Shown: positions 39,902 through 50,769, numbered from the stretch's first letter. The stretch: DNA of 64,000 nt from Shewanella avicenniae (GCF_017354945.1 NZ_CP071503.1:2604001-2668000); one strand, 5' to 3'. The notes: a model not told the origin generated them from the sequence alone. A program made the numbers and translations.

Positions 39902-42529
39902 TTACTTTTTCTTAGCGGAACCGGTGCTCACCCATTTACCCGCTTGGTAATGCGCCGCCCAACCGCTGGCCTTGCCGCTGATTTCACTGGCGACGTATTG
40001 TTCTTTTGTCTTACGACTAAATTTCACCAAGGTTGGATTACCCGCATCATCTTGTGCTGGTGCATCCGCTAAATATTGGTACTTAGGCCAGAGTTGATCA
40101 CGACAACTCACCAGTTCCGACACCAAAGGTGCACGAGTCTCGCGTGAACGCGGGAAGGTACTCGCCGCCAAGAAAATCCCTGCTGCACCATCTCGTAATA
40201 CGAAATAGGCGTCAGATTTTTCACATTTCAACTCAGGCAAATGGATTGGATCTTCTTTTGGCGGTGCCGCCTCACCATTTTTCAGCAGCTTACGGGTGTT
40301 TTTACACTCGCTATTGGTACAACCGAAATACTTACCGAAACGCCCGTTTTTAAGCTCCATATCTGAGCCACAGCGGTCGCACTCGATAAGCGGGCCATCA
40401 TACCCTTTAAGCTTAAATTGGCCGGCTTCCACCTCGTAACCATCACATGACGGGTTATTACCACACACATGCAGCTTACGCGTTTCGTCAATCAGATAGC
40501 TGTCCATCGCCGTGCCACATTTGCCACAACGATGTTTGGCACGCAGTGCATCAGTTTCTGCATCTTCACCGTCGGCGATGGCTTCTTCACCGGGTACCAA
40601 ATTCATGGTGGTCTTGCAGCGCTCTTTCGGCGGTAAGGCGTAACCCGAGCAACCGAGGAATACACCGGTAGTCCCTGTGCGAATGCCCATTGGACGACCA
40701 CAGGTTGGACAGACGATATCGGTCAACACCATCTGATTTGGACGCATACCGCCCTGTTCTGGCGTCTGCTCAGCCTGTTCTAATTTTTCGGTAAACTCGC
40801 CGTAAAATTTGTTAAGGACTTGTTTCCACTCCAACTCGCCATGAGCAACGTCATCAAGGGTTTGCTCCATTTCGGCAGTAAAGTCGTAGCTCATCAACTC
40901 GCTAAAGTTTTCTAACAAACGCTCACTGACGATTTCGCCCATTTTCTCGGCGAAGAAACGACGATTTTCGACACGAACATAGCCGCGGTCTTGAATGGTA
41001 GAAATAATCGCTGCATAGGTGGATGGACGACCAATGCCACGCTTTTCTAACTCTTTCACCAACGACGCTTCACTGTAACGTGCAGGCGGTTTGGTAAAAT
41101 GTTGCTTCGGTGTAAGTTCGTTCAAATCTAACTTGTCACCCTGCTCCACAAACGGCAGCGTGACCTCTTCATCATTCTTTTTCTTCAGCGCAGGTTGCAC
41201 CCGCGTCCAACCATCGAACTTGAGCACTCGTCCGTTTGCCCGCAGCTCATAATCACCGGCTGTAACAGTTAAGCGCGTAGCATCGTATTGCGCAGGTGTC
41301 ATCTGACAAGACACAAACTGGCGCCAAATCAGTTCATATAAACGTTGCGCATCACGCTCCATATCTGTCAGCGAGACTGCTGCAACACTCACATCAGATG
41401 GACGGATCGCTTCGTGAGCCTCTTGCGCGTTTTCCTTGTTGCCATAACGTAATGGTTCGGCCGGCAGGTAACGCTCACCAAATTCTTTGCCGATCATACT
41501 GCGGACACTGTCGAGTGCCTCTTGGCTCAGATTGGTCGAGTCGGTACGCATATAGGTGATGTGACCGGCCTCGTAAAGGCGTTGTGCCAACATCATGGTT
41601 TTCTTCACCCCGAAACCAAGACGCGTACTGGCGGCCTGCTGCAAGGTGGACGTAATAAACGGCGCGGAGGGTTTGCTCTGCGTCGCTTTGGTCTCTTTGG
41701 CGGTAACCACGAAAGATTGCTGCTGCAAATCAGCTACCGCTTTTAATGCTTGCTGCTCATTTTTAGGTTCAAAGGCTTCGCCATTAAAACGAGCAACTTC
41801 CATCTCCAACGCACTTGAAGGCGTTTGCAGATTGGCATGCACGTCCCAAAACTCTTCCGGAACAAATGCTTTAATTTCAGCTTCGCGCTCAACTACTAGA
41901 CGCACTGCTACAGATTGCACCCGCCCTGCGGATAAGCCGCGCGCAACCTTTTTCCACAGCAGTGGCGACACCATAAAGCCCACCACACGGTCAAGGAAAC
42001 GGCGCGCTTGCTGCGCATTGACCATATTGTTGTTCAGGTCGCCCGGATGACTAAACGCATCCTGAATGGCAGATTTGGTGATTTCGTTGAACACCACCCG
42101 CTTAAAGCGTTGTTCATCACCACCAATCACTTGTTGCAAATGCCAAGCAATCGCTTCCCCTTCGCGGTCCAAATCCGTTGCGAGATAGATTTGGTCAGCC
42201 GACTCAGCAAGTGATTTAAGTTCTTTTACAACCTTTTCTTTCCCAGGCAAGATTTGATAGCTGGCTTTCCAGTCATGCTCAGGGTCGATCCCCATGCGAG
42301 CAATAAGCGCTTTGCGCTCTTTTTCCTGCTTATACAACGCCTTTTCTTCAGGCGACATCTTGCGCACATCAGCAGCGGAAACGCTTTTCCCATTGGACTC
42401 GGCAGTAGATGAGGTAGGCAGATCTCGAATGTGCCCAACACTCGATTTCACGATAAATTCTTTACCAAGATATTTATTTATAGTCTTGGCTTTGGCCGGT
42501 GATTCGACAATAACTAGCGATTTTCCCAT
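39902..42529 (-). CDS. topA: DNA topoisomerase I
   Basis: TopA relaxes negative supercoils. Its 875 residues (865 in E. coli) contain a Toprim domain ([29 protein letters not shown]), the active-site tyrosine in [13 protein letters not shown] (about residue 325) and a C-terminal part with three Cys4 zinc ribbons (CPTCGRPMG..., CGKCGTAMD..., [11 protein letters not shown]...). The basic end GSAKKK fits a DNA-binding tail. It is read leftward and divergent from astB. Confidence 0.97.
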   Translation of the reverse strand: MGKSLVIVESPAKAKTINKYLGKEFIVKSSVGHIRDLPTSSTAESNGKSVSAADVRKMSPEEKALYKQEKERKALIARMGIDPEHDWKASYQILPGKEKVVKELKSLAESADQIYLATDLDREGEAIAWHLQQVIGGDEQRFKRVVFNEITKSAIQDAFSHPGDLNNNMVNAQQARRFLDRVVGFMVSPLLWKKVARGLSAGRVQSVAVRLVVEREAEIKAFVPEEFWDVHANLQTPSSALEMEVARFNGEAFEPKNEQQALKAVADLQQQSFVVTAKETKATQSKPSAPFITSTLQQAASTRLGFGVKKTMMLAQRLYEAGHITYMRTDSTNLSQEALDSVRSMIGKEFGERYLPAEPLRYGNKENAQEAHEAIRPSDVSVAAVSLTDMERDAQRLYELIWRQFVSCQMTPAQYDATRLTVTAGDYELRANGRVLKFDGWTRVQPALKKKNDEEVTLPFVEQGDKLDLNELTPKQHFTKPPARYSEASLVKELEKRGIGRPSTYAAIISTIQDRGYVRVENRRFFAEKMGEIVSERLLENFSELMSYDFTAEMEQTLDDVAHGELEWKQVLNKFYGEFTEKLEQAEQTPEQGGMRPNQMVLTDIVCPTCGRPMGIRTGTTGVFLGCSGYALPPKERCKTTMNLVPGEEAIADGEDAETDALRAKHRCGKCGTAMDSYLIDETRKLHVCGNNPSCDGYEVEAGQFKLKGYDGPLIECDRCGSDMELKNGRFGKYFGCTNSECKNTRKLLKNGEAAPPKEDPIHLPELKCEKSDAYFVLRDGAAGIFLAASTFPRSRETRAPLVSELVSCRDQLWPKYQYLADAPAQDDAGNPTLVKFSRKTKEQYVASEISGKASGWAAHYQAGKWVSTGSAKKK

Positions 42530-42659
42530 TATTCAGTGCGCCAAAATTCTCGGAAAGGTAAAATTTGCCACCATATATAGAGGGTTGTTGACCCAGTTTC
42601 AAGTCAATCCCACTTTTATGTATGACAGGGAGTCAATTTTTAAACACAGAAAAATATTC

Positions 42660-42698
42660 AAAAAATAATATTTCATCTTAAAAAATTAATATTTCATT
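42660..42698. promoter_or_regulatory. Two phased ArgR-like boxes upstream of astB
   Basis: TAATATTTCAT occurs twice with exactly 21-bp spacing (42666-42676 and 42687-42697). ArgR binds pairs of 18-bp boxes whose centres are 21 bp apart. The two 18-bp windows (42660-42677 and 42681-42698) keep the TTCA half but match the ten conserved bases only 7 and 6 times. The spacing and the arginine-catabolic neighbour make ArgR a reasonable but unproved guess. Confidence 0.35.
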
Positions 42699-42768
42699 AT
42701 TTAACGGTAAGCAAGTAATAGTTATTCAAATTTGGCGTTCCCGCTGATTTTGAGCATCAGAACCTCGC

Positions 42769-42796
42769 TTGTCGTCGATAAATTCTTCCCTATACT
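42769..42796 (+). promoter_or_regulatory. Candidate sigma-70 promoter of astB
   Basis: TTGTCG, a 16-bp spacer and TATACT stand 44 bp before the astB start codon. Confidence 0.5.
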
Positions 42797-42839
42797 GGTG
42801 GCAAATTTAACAAGATTTTAAATTTCTCAAGGGGACGAG

Positions 42840-44174
42840 ATGAAACAGTTCGAAGCCAACTTCGACGGCCTAGTAGGCCCTACACACAGCTATGCAGGGC
42901 TATCGTTTGGCAATGTCGCCTCCAGTCAAAACGCCGCAGCACCTTCAAATCCTAAAGCTGCTGCCCTGCAAGGATTGAAAAAAGCCAAAGCGTTAGCGGA
43001 TATGGGCCTAGTCCAAGGGGTTATTGCTCCTCAGGAGCGCCCTGACGTTTACACACTGCGCGAATTGGGGTTTTCTGGCACCGATGCACAAGTATTGGCA
43101 AAAGCCGCTAAAACAGCGCCTCAGTGGCTACAAGCATGCGCCAGCGCCTCCAGCATGTGGACCGCAAATGCCGCAACGGTATCGCCAAGTGCCGATACTA
43201 GCGACGGAAAAATCCATTTTACTCCGGCGAATTTGGTCGACAAATTTCATCGCAGCATCGAAGCCAACACCACCAGCCGTATTTTGCAGGCAATGTTTTA
43301 CGATAAGCGGCATTTTAAACATCACGCGCCCTTACCTATGCATGCCAGCTTAGGCGATGAGGGTGCGGCCAATCACACCCGTCTTTGTCAGCAATTTGAT
43401 GAATCGGGCGTGGAGATTTTTGTCTACGGCCAATCGGTCTTTAATTCCTCAATGCCGAAACCACAGAAATATCCAGCAAGGCAGACACTAGAAGCATCAC
43501 AAGCCATCGCACGCCTACACGGGTTAGACGATGATAGCTGCATATTTTTGCAGCAGAATCCGCAAGTCATCGATCAGGGCGTGTTCCACAACGACGTGAT
43601 TGCGGTCGGCAACCAAAATGTGCTGCTGTTTCATGAGCAGGCATTTTTTGACCGCGAACAGAAACTTCAAGAACTGCGCGATAAGTTTGAGGGTGAACTT
43701 CACCTTATCAAAGTGCCCAGCGCCAAAGTATCTGTCACCGATGCGGTCAAAACCTATCTTTTCAACACGCAAATTATCACCCTGCCATCAGGAGACATGG
43801 CGATTATCGCCCCTAGCGACTGTGAAGAGCATGCAGGAGTGAAAGCGTACCTTGATGAGTTGCTTGAAATGGGCACTCCCATCAAACAAGTGCTGTATTT
43901 CGATGTGAAACAAAGTATGCAAAACGGCGGCGGCCCAGCGTGTTTACGTCTGCGCGTTGCAATGAATCAAGAAGAATTAAACGCTGTAAATAGTCATGTG
44001 ATACTGACAGATGAACGCTATGAGATTCTCACTAAATGGGTTGAACGTCATTATCGTGACCGACTGTTACCAGCAGATTTAGCCGATCCTCAGCTGTTAT
44101 TAGAAACTCGCAGCGCGTTAGACGAACTTACTCATATTTTAAAATTGGGCAGCATTTATCCGTTTCAGCGCTAA
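42840..44174 (+). CDS. astB: N-succinylarginine dihydrolase
   Basis: AstB hydrolyses N2-succinylarginine to succinylornithine in the arginine succinyltransferase pathway. Its 444 residues match E. coli AstB (447). The family start [18 protein letters not shown], conserved AANHTRL region, and catalytic cysteine in [14 protein letters not shown] (about 367) are all present. The gene stands alone; astC, astA, astD and astE are not in the window. A strong ribosome site (AGGGGACG) precedes ATG 42840. Confidence 0.97.
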   Translation: MKQFEANFDGLVGPTHSYAGLSFGNVASSQNAAAPSNPKAAALQGLKKAKALADMGLVQGVIAPQERPDVYTLRELGFSGTDAQVLAKAAKTAPQWLQACASASSMWTANAATVSPSADTSDGKIHFTPANLVDKFHRSIEANTTSRILQAMFYDKRHFKHHAPLPMHASLGDEGAANHTRLCQQFDESGVEIFVYGQSVFNSSMPKPQKYPARQTLEASQAIARLHGLDDDSCIFLQQNPQVIDQGVFHNDVIAVGNQNVLLFHEQAFFDREQKLQELRDKFEGELHLIKVPSAKVSVTDAVKTYLFNTQIITLPSGDMAIIAPSDCEEHAGVKAYLDELLEMGTPIKQVLYFDVKQSMQNGGGPACLRLRVAMNQEELNAVNSHVILTDERYEILTKWVERHYRDRLLPADLADPQLLLETRSALDELTHILKLGSIYPFQR

Positions 44175-44244
44175 TTATTGACGCGGAAATTTGATCAGTC
44201 ATTTTTATAATGTCCGTTCAATACCGCCTAAATTTACCTCAATA

Positions 44245-44269
44245 AAAAAGCCCGCAAAGCGGGCTTTTT
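44245..44269. terminator. Bidirectional terminator between astB and the Ig-like lipoprotein gene
   Basis: The 11-bp stem AAAAAGCCCGC / GCGGGCTTTTT with an AAA loop lies 12 bp from the end of the leftward gene and 70 bp after astB. Confidence 0.9.
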
Positions 44270-44281
44270 CGAATCGAGCTT

Positions 44282-46711
44282 TTAGTAAATATTGACTGGA
44301 ATACTTACAACTTCTGATACTAAACCACCTGGCGATGTCACGGTTACAATAAAGGTACCAGAGTCTGGCTGATCAGCCCCACCCAAGGTCACACTGAACT
44401 GTCTACCACCGTTGTGATTTGAGCTCGGCCAAGTGAAACTTGCAGTGCTATCCACTGAACCCGCTGTGGTGCTGAAGTTCACCACTGAACCGGCAGGCAT
44501 CTGTTGGTTATGGATATCAGAGATAGTGAACTGCACCGTTGCAGCACCAGTACCAGTGATATCAATTGACCCACCCAGATTATCACCATCACGGTCAATA
44601 ATACGGATATCTGAAGCTGCAGTCGCATAAGCTGCGCTACTTGCCATCACCATCACCAGACTACCGCGAACATAAATTGATTTGGGTTGGTTTACGCCAT
44701 CAGCACAACCGGCATGTGCAGGGATTGAACACAGCACACCGTTGTAAACGCCATCAGCAGTATCAAACACGCCGTTGCTGTTGTAGTCGATCAAACGCTC
44801 ATTATCGCCACCCGCTTGACCACCTGCTTGCTGCGGATTGAAGATGCCGTCTTCGTTGTAATCTCTGAACGCATCATCTAAATCGTAGGGCTGACCAGAT
44901 ACATCATTACCCGCAAACGCTGCAACTTCAGAGACATCAAAGCGACCATTACCGTTGAGATCAGGGAACGACTCTTCACCAATAGCGTAAGCGTTAATCG
45001 TAGCGCGGCCACCATACATTTGACCGTAGAAGTTGCCACCATTGACTAGCTCTGCACGCGGATTGCGCATAGCGCCTGTGGCACTATCAACTAACGACTG
45101 CCCTTCTGGACGAGCGTTTTGGCTTGTCCAAGCAACACTACAGGCACCATTACTGGTCACACATGAGGGTTCAATCGCACCACCTTCGGTAGTGAAATAC
45201 ACAGCGGTACCATCTGGCACAGGGTTGTTAAACGCGTCAGCGAGGCGCGCGGTTACCATCACTTCGGTACCATCTACATCCCACCCTTCAGCATTCAACA
45301 CTTCCGCAGAGAGAGAGAATGAATCTTGGTCTGGAATACCGGTTGAAATCACCAATTCACTAGATTGGGAAGAAATCACTGGATTTGAACCATCAATTGT
45401 TGCCGTCACACGTACCGACGTTGCCACTGTACCCGAGTTAACCACTGTCTGTACGATGCCAGAACTGTTAGTAGTAGCGCTTGCAGGACTCAGTGACAAA
45501 CCACCCACTGTTGAGTTCAGGCTGAAGCTTACCGATTGGTTTGGTACAGCATTCCCGTTGGTATCCAGTACGCGAAAACGCAAGGTAGATGATTCATCCA
45601 AACCAGTACCTTGAATACCAATTTGTGATGGCGTTGCGTCCAAAAACACTACGCTACCGACGTTAGCAGGAAGCACTGTTAAACTGCCTGAAGCTGACAA
45701 GCTACGTCCGCCCACATTCGCTGTTGCAGTAATGGTGTCAGTATTGACACAGCCTTGAGCTAGATAAGTACTGCTGGCAACACCATTTACCGTAGTCACT
45801 GGCGAGCTCAATTGAGCCAACCCTTGACGGGTACACACAGAAGAGAAAATTACATCAACTGGGTCAGTGAACAAATTTCCTTCGTCATCACGCAACTCGA
45901 CGCTTACTGTCGCTGTACCACCGGCAGACAAGCTCGCAGTGCTGACGGCGGCCTGTTGCGCCACAAACGGCGTACCGCTACCCATAGTGACATTCGTAGC
46001 ACCCACAACGAAGACTCGCTCAGCCGATTCACCGGTTGCGAGCGTCGCAGTCGCAGTGCCAGCCCCTGGTGTGCTACCAGCATAGATATTCACACTAGCA
46101 ACCCCGTTGCTATCTGTCATTGCCGTTGCAATCGGTAAATCACCAATGCTGCTAGTAAACGTAACAATGACTGCTCGAGAAATTCCGGTCACACGTGCAG
46201 TTAAAATGCCTGGGCTTGTTGCATTAATGGTATCCGTTGCAACGCCACTACTATCAGTCAAACTCAACGAAATTTGTGCTGAGCCACCGCTTGCACCACC
46301 GTCACCGACCATAGTAAAGCCAACGGATGCAGACGCACCGGATGAAATAGACGCTGTAACCTGCCCAGCACCTGGGGTGTTAGACGTCGCAAGCGTGACA
46401 GTTGCCACCCCATTTGCATCGGTTAATGCTGTGCCGATAGTAGGAACAAACGTTCCCAAAGAAGCATTGTTAAGCGCAAACGTCACTAACTCGCCGGCAA
46501 CAGCACCTGACAGGCTGTTTGTCACCGTGGCCGTTAATGTGGCTGGAGTGTCGGCAGCAATCGTGCTGTTTGAAATGGATAATGTGACCGAAGTGGTCCC
46601 GGTTGGATTAGTTGTTCCGTTGTCCGTATTTTGGTCTAGATTACCACCGCCACCACAGGCTGTGAGCATCAAACACAGACACGCCCCTAAAAACTTAATT
46701 GCTGACTGCAT
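44282..46711 (-). CDS. Large Ig-like (Big_1-type) surface lipoprotein with calcium-loop motifs
   Basis: The start is ATG 46711 (MQSAIKFLG...) because AGGAGG lies six bases upstream; an upstream in-frame ATG contains that ribosome site. The 809-residue product has a lipoprotein signal ending LMLTAC, then a GGGG/Asn/Thr-rich linker and four or five repeated bacterial Ig-like domains with the TDANGVATVTL or TDSNGVASVNI signature (up to about 540). Three EF-hand-like loops follow at about 580-650: DLNGNGRFDVSE, DYNEDGIFN and DYNSNGVFDTAD. One more Ig-like domain ends the protein. Three cysteine pairs suggest disulfides. Probable role in adhesion or outer-surface structure; inferred only from domain type. 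Confidence 0.85.
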   Translation of the reverse strand: MQSAIKFLGACLCLMLTACGGGGNLDQNTDNGTTNPTGTTSVTLSISNSTIAADTPATLTATVTNSLSGAVAGELVTFALNNASLGTFVPTIGTALTDANGVATVTLATSNTPGAGQVTASISSGASASVGFTMVGDGGASGGSAQISLSLTDSSGVATDTINATSPGILTARVTGISRAVIVTFTSSIGDLPIATAMTDSNGVASVNIYAGSTPGAGTATATLATGESAERVFVVGATNVTMGSGTPFVAQQAAVSTASLSAGGTATVSVELRDDEGNLFTDPVDVIFSSVCTRQGLAQLSSPVTTVNGVASSTYLAQGCVNTDTITATANVGGRSLSASGSLTVLPANVGSVVFLDATPSQIGIQGTGLDESSTLRFRVLDTNGNAVPNQSVSFSLNSTVGGLSLSPASATTNSSGIVQTVVNSGTVATSVRVTATIDGSNPVISSQSSELVISTGIPDQDSFSLSAEVLNAEGWDVDGTEVMVTARLADAFNNPVPDGTAVYFTTEGGAIEPSCVTSNGACSVAWTSQNARPEGQSLVDSATGAMRNPRAELVNGGNFYGQMYGGRATINAYAIGEESFPDLNGNGRFDVSEVAAFAGNDVSGQPYDLDDAFRDYNEDGIFNPQQAGGQAGGDNERLIDYNSNGVFDTADGVYNGVLCSIPAHAGCADGVNQPKSIYVRGSLVMVMASSAAYATAASDIRIIDRDGDNLGGSIDITGTGAATVQFTISDIHNQQMPAGSVVNFSTTAGSVDSTASFTWPSSNHNGGRQFSVTLGGADQPDSGTFIVTVTSPGGLVSEVVSIPVNIY

Positions 46712-46917
46712 TGTCAGCCTCCTTGTCATCTCGAGCTAATGAGAAATTTGTTTCCGCTATAGCTTAGGATATACAGGGTTTTCACACAATAATTACATAC
46801 TTAACTCGTGAGGTTTTATTTACTCACAAAATTCTGTGGGGGTTTACAGTTCCCACATAATCCCTTTCTTGCTAGGCTAACGTGGCTATAAAAATTAAAA
46901 CAATAACAGGAAGAGAA

Positions 46918-48228
46918 ATGTCAGCGAAAAAAAGAAAACTCGGGCTCACAGGTAAAATTCTGATCGCCATGGTGACAGGGTTTTTATTTGGTTATCTACT
47001 TCGTGAAATCGCCCCCGACAGTCAGTTCGTAAAGGACTACATATCCGACGGAGTGCTGCACGTCGTCGGAACAATATTTGTTAACTGTTTGAAAATGTTG
47101 GTTGTTCCATTAGTATTTGTCTCGCTAGTTTGCGGTACTTGCTCGTTGAGCGATCCGTCAAAGTTGGGTAAATTAGGTGGTAAAACGCTGGCATTTTATC
47201 TATTTACTACCGCAATTGCTCTCGCCTTTGCCATCAGTGCGGCGGTAATTTTCCAACCTGGTGCTGGCGGTCAATTAACCGCAAACCTGAGTTACGATGC
47301 CAAAGAAGCGCCGGGGTTAGCCGACGTACTGATCAGCATGGTACCCACAAATCCGATTAAAGCGATGACCGATGGTAATATGCTGCAGATTATTATCTTT
47401 GCGGTCATATTTGGTTTTGCCGTATCACATGTGGGGGATAAGGGACGCCGAGTAGCTGCGCTGTTTGAAGATCTTAATGAAGTGATCATGAAGGTGGTCA
47501 CCTTAGTGATGAGCCTTGCGCCATACGGTGTATTCGCTTTGATCGCTAAACTGTCACTGACGTTGGGTGTCGATAAACTCAAAGACGTGTTCATGTATTT
47601 TGTTCTAGTGCTGGCAGTACTGATGTTCCACGGCATGGTGGTTTACCCTGTGCTGCTAAAATTCTTCTCTGGCCTCAACCCGTTGATGTTCGTGCGCAAG
47701 ATGCGTGATGTGCAGTTGTTTGCCTTTAGTACAGCGAGTTCCAATGCCACTCTGCCAGTAACGATGGAAACCGCAGAACACCGGATGGGCGTTAACAACC
47801 GCGTTGCCTCATTTACCCTGCCGCTGGGCGCTACCATCAATATGGATGGCACCGCAATTATGCAAGGGGTTGCGACTGTGTTTATTGCTCAGGTCTACAA
47901 CGTCCATTTGGGCTTTGGTGATTACGTGAGTGTGGTGATAACCGCAACGCTCGCATCTATTGGGACTGCGGGTGTACCTGGCGTAGGCTTGATTATGTTG
48001 GCGATGGTACTGAAGCAAGTGGGTCTGCCTGTAGAAGGCATTGCAATGATTATTGGCGTTGACCGTCTGCTGGATATGGTTCGCACTGCAGTCAACGTGA
48101 CAGGGGATATGGTGGCGACCGTTATCGTCGGTAAATCAGAAAAAGATTTCAATGAGGATGTTTATAACGATTCTGAAGCCGGAAAAACCAAAGGTTTAGA
48201 AGAGCAACTCAGTGAGAAATCTGCCTAG
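46918..48228 (+). CDS. Dicarboxylate/amino acid:cation symporter (DAACS family)
   Basis: This is a sodium- or proton-coupled transporter of dicarboxylates or acidic amino acids. I start at ATG 46918 (MSAKKRKLGLTGK...) after AGGAAGAG rather than at an upstream GTG; 436 residues. It has eight membrane helices and two re-entrant hairpins with the family motifs TASSNATLPVT (about 272-282) and NMDGTAIMQG (about 306-315). The substrate cannot be decided between glutamate/aspartate (GltP-like) and C4-dicarboxylates (DctA-like). It is a single-gene unit. Confidence 0.9.
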   Translation: MSAKKRKLGLTGKILIAMVTGFLFGYLLREIAPDSQFVKDYISDGVLHVVGTIFVNCLKMLVVPLVFVSLVCGTCSLSDPSKLGKLGGKTLAFYLFTTAIALAFAISAAVIFQPGAGGQLTANLSYDAKEAPGLADVLISMVPTNPIKAMTDGNMLQIIIFAVIFGFAVSHVGDKGRRVAALFEDLNEVIMKVVTLVMSLAPYGVFALIAKLSLTLGVDKLKDVFMYFVLVLAVLMFHGMVVYPVLLKFFSGLNPLMFVRKMRDVQLFAFSTASSNATLPVTMETAEHRMGVNNRVASFTLPLGATINMDGTAIMQGVATVFIAQVYNVHLGFGDYVSVVITATLASIGTAGVPGVGLIMLAMVLKQVGLPVEGIAMIIGVDRLLDMVRTAVNVTGDMVATVIVGKSEKDFNEDVYNDSEAGKTKGLEEQLSEKSA

Positions 48229-48249
48229 TCACTTGATATAATCCATTGT

Positions 48250-48281
48250 AAAAACGGCGTCCTAACAAGGACGCCGTTTTT
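48250..48281. terminator. Bidirectional terminator between symporter gene and gsk
   Basis: The 13-bp stem AAAAACGGCGTCC / GGACGCCGTTTTT with a 6-base loop stands in the 54-bp gap between convergent genes. Confidence 0.92.
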
Positions 48282-48282
48282 A

Positions 48283-49587
48283 TTATCTTTCCCAATAGGC
48301 CTCTTCAAGGCTGTCTTCGCGTTCGGGTAAACCGCGCGATAATCGTGGACTATTTTGCGCCAACACTTCATACGCTACACGGTTGGCGTACTTACAAATT
48401 TGTGAGAACGAGGAATAACACAAGCCGCCTTTGCTGTGTTTGATAGACCCAGGTACATTGGTCTTATGGAAGGTATTGGCCGCGAGATCATGTAGCAGTG
48501 CAGCTAACGCACCATCACCCGCGCCATTGGTATTTAGGATCTGCTCAGGCCCACCCATGTAAGGCGAAATGTGGGCATAGACCTTAATAGGTGCATCACA
48601 GTCGCGACGGCGCTTCGGACGCGAAAACTCATAGCGATTAAACTCAGGAATGACCCCCGGCAACAGCAAATGAGCCGTTTCGCGCTTTTCACTCTCTTCA
48701 GCGTAACCGGCAGTATAGAGCCCAGTCGCACCCGCCGTGGTCAACACCATATCACACCACTCAAGGGTCGCTTCACTGGCAAGTAGCGGATCATCAAAGC
48801 CCGTCAGCGCCAGCCCTTCCTCTTCGTTCATCGCCAGCACAGTGACATGGTCGCGAATAAAATCACGCCAAAACTGCGGATCTTGCTCAATCAAAAAGCG
48901 GGTACCTAAAGTCAATACGACAGGAACATCAGCTTCTTTGGCATATTGAATAGCGGTCATGGCGGCTTGAGTAATGCCATCACCTTCAGCTGCCCGCATC
49001 AAATAGGCAGATATTACCAGTGCTGAGCTGCCTTGTACCAGCTGTTGATTAATGTACTCAGCCGAAAGCTTATCCATCACCCCTTTGCTAATAGCAAAGG
49101 TACGCTCGCCGTTTTCTGAAATCAGGGTAAAACAACGGCCAATAGGTCCATTAACCGGTTGCAGATGATTGAGATCGACTTTAGATGAGGTATCACACAA
49201 ATAACGATAGGCGTAACTGCCCACCTCAACCTGTCGACTCATCACCCCAAATAATACCGAACGGTCATCTGCCAGAATCGAGTAGTTATGTACCGTATTT
49301 CCAATGGTGCCCCCAGCAAACTGACCGCTGATCACCCCTGCAGCTTTGAGCTCCGTATACAGGGCTTCGGCTTGGGTTTCCTCAAGCAGCGTGGAGTTAC
49401 CTTTCGGCAGTTGATAACGGGCTAACAGCGCATCATCGACCTTAGCTTCAATGTCCACTAAGGTTTGATCAATACCGCATATCCAGGTGCCTGTGGGTTT
49501 AGGCTGCTGGATCAGTTGCGCTAATAAGGGATCACGGTTTTTGACTGGGAAATAATGTTTGGACTTACGTTGTCCAGGGAATTTCAT
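48283..49587 (-). CDS. gsk: Inosine-guanosine kinase
   Basis: Gsk phosphorylates inosine and guanosine in purine salvage. This PfkB/ribokinase-fold enzyme has 434 residues, the same as E. coli. The glycine motif FAGGTIGNTVHNYS (about 90-103) and the catalytic-base motif NTNGAGDGALAALLHDL (about 355-371) are present. It is read leftward, 104 bp downstream of hemH; the gap contains an inverted repeat (CGAATAT / ATATTCG, 49609-49638) in the gsk 5' region. Confidence 0.96.
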   Translation of the reverse strand: MKFPGQRKSKHYFPVKNRDPLLAQLIQQPKPTGTWICGIDQTLVDIEAKVDDALLARYQLPKGNSTLLEETQAEALYTELKAAGVISGQFAGGTIGNTVHNYSILADDRSVLFGVMSRQVEVGSYAYRYLCDTSSKVDLNHLQPVNGPIGRCFTLISENGERTFAISKGVMDKLSAEYINQQLVQGSSALVISAYLMRAAEGDGITQAAMTAIQYAKEADVPVVLTLGTRFLIEQDPQFWRDFIRDHVTVLAMNEEEGLALTGFDDPLLASEATLEWCDMVLTTAGATGLYTAGYAEESEKRETAHLLLPGVIPEFNRYEFSRPKRRRDCDAPIKVYAHISPYMGGPEQILNTNGAGDGALAALLHDLAANTFHKTNVPGSIKHSKGGLCYSSFSQICKYANRVAYEVLAQNSPRLSRGLPEREDSLEEAYWER

Positions 49588-49691
49588 AACGGCATCTCTT
49601 CGGCATCACGAATATCGCGCAACAGTGTGCAATATTCGCGTCATACTCAAGGGCGGCAGATTCTACCACAGCTTATTAATGTTACCAGCGC

Positions 49692-50687
49692 TTAACGCCA
49701 GCCTTGGCTATGCTGCAGCACCAAATCCGCTAAAAACGCCATATGGTGTTCGTCATCGTTAAGACACGGCACAAAACGGTAAGATTCGCCCCCCGCATGG
49801 AGGAAGGTTTCTTTGCCGCCGATGGAGATTTCTTCAAGCGTTTCTAAGCAATCAGCCGCAAACGCGGGGCTGATAATATCGACAGACTTCACCCCTTGCT
49901 TAGGCAAACTTTCCAGCGTTTCATCAGTGTACGGTGTGAGCCATGGCTCTTTACCAAAACGCGATTGGAAACACACCATCCATTGCTCTGCATTCAGCTC
50001 AAGTTCTTGCGCCAACAACTCCGCAGTCTTATAGCAATGGTCACGATAAGGATCGCCTTCGTTTACGTAACGCTCAGGTACACCGTGAAATGACAGCAGC
50101 AGTTTTTGCGATTGACCATGTTGCTGCCAATGCTGACGCACACTGTGTGCCAAGGCTGAGATATAGCCTTTTTTATCGTGATAATCACGAATAAAACGTA
50201 ACTCAGGCACATCACGACGCGACTTAAGTGTTGCCGCGACCCCATCTACCACACTGGCAACCGTAGAACATGAATACTGCGGATAAAGTGGCAGGACCAA
50301 TACCTGCTTCACCCCTTTTGCTTCAAGCGCTTTAAGGCCACTATCCAGCGAAGGTTCACCATAGCTCATGCCCAGTTCAACCGGAATATCGATTCCGGTG
50401 CGGCTTAACAGCTGGTTTTGCAATGCTTGCTGTTGCTTACGGCTAATCACCATCAGCGGTGAGCCTTCTTGCCACCAAATGGACTCATATAATTTCGCCA
50501 CTTTGCCTGGGCGGATATTCAAAATGATGCCATTCAGAATGCACCACCACAGCACAGGATTTACATCCACTACCCGCTGATCACTTAAAAACTGCTTTAA
50601 AAAAGCCCGTACTGCAGCTTTAGTTGGCGCTGTTGGGGTACCGAGGTTAACCAGAAGCACACCAAAGGGAGGTTGATTAGTTTGCAC
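49692..50687 (-). CDS. hemH: Ferrochelatase
   Basis: HemH inserts Fe2+ into protoporphyrin IX, the last step of heme synthesis, at the cytoplasmic face of the inner membrane. Its 331 residues are normal. VLLVNLGTPTAP opens the protein; the metal-site His in LLLSFHGVPERY (about 196) and the late Glu in CLETLEEISIGG (about 275) are present. The start is GTG 50687 with AGGATG seven bases upstream. Neighbours adk and gsk are as in E. coli, but aes is absent. Confidence 0.96.
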   Translation of the reverse strand: MQTNQPPFGVLLVNLGTPTAPTKAAVRAFLKQFLSDQRVVDVNPVLWWCILNGIILNIRPGKVAKLYESIWWQEGSPLMVISRKQQQALQNQLLSRTGIDIPVELGMSYGEPSLDSGLKALEAKGVKQVLVLPLYPQYSCSTVASVVDGVAATLKSRRDVPELRFIRDYHDKKGYISALAHSVRQHWQQHGQSQKLLLSFHGVPERYVNEGDPYRDHCYKTAELLAQELELNAEQWMVCFQSRFGKEPWLTPYTDETLESLPKQGVKSVDIISPAFAADCLETLEEISIGGKETFLHAGGESYRFVPCLNDDEHHMAFLADLVLQHSQGWR

Positions 50688-50741
50688 GTGTCGACATCCT
50701 GTTTTCGATTAATGGCGCTAAGTTATCAAAGCGTTAAGCAT

Positions 50742-50769
50742 AAAAAAAGCCTGCGAAGGCAGGCTTTTT
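50742..50769 (-). terminator. Rho-independent terminator of adk
   Basis: The 11-bp stem AAAAAGCCTGC / GCAGGCTTTTT with a 4-base loop runs into TTTTTTT on the minus strand, 20 bp after the adk stop. Confidence 0.9.

Larger units (their letters stand above)
42530..42839. other. Divergent region between topA and astB
   Basis: This is a 310-bp A+T-rich stretch without genes. It holds two 11-bp direct repeats TAATATTTCAT at 42666 and 42687, a sigma-70-like promoter for astB at 42769-42796, and the astB ribosome site AGGGGACG just before the ATG. Confidence 0.6.

Noticed and set aside
45033-46739. Long open frames of 193 and 210 codons on the plus strand
   Set aside because: They are antisense to the Ig-like lipoprotein gene, whose Thr/Ser/Val/Ala-rich codons leave the opposite strand open. 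The translations show no family features.
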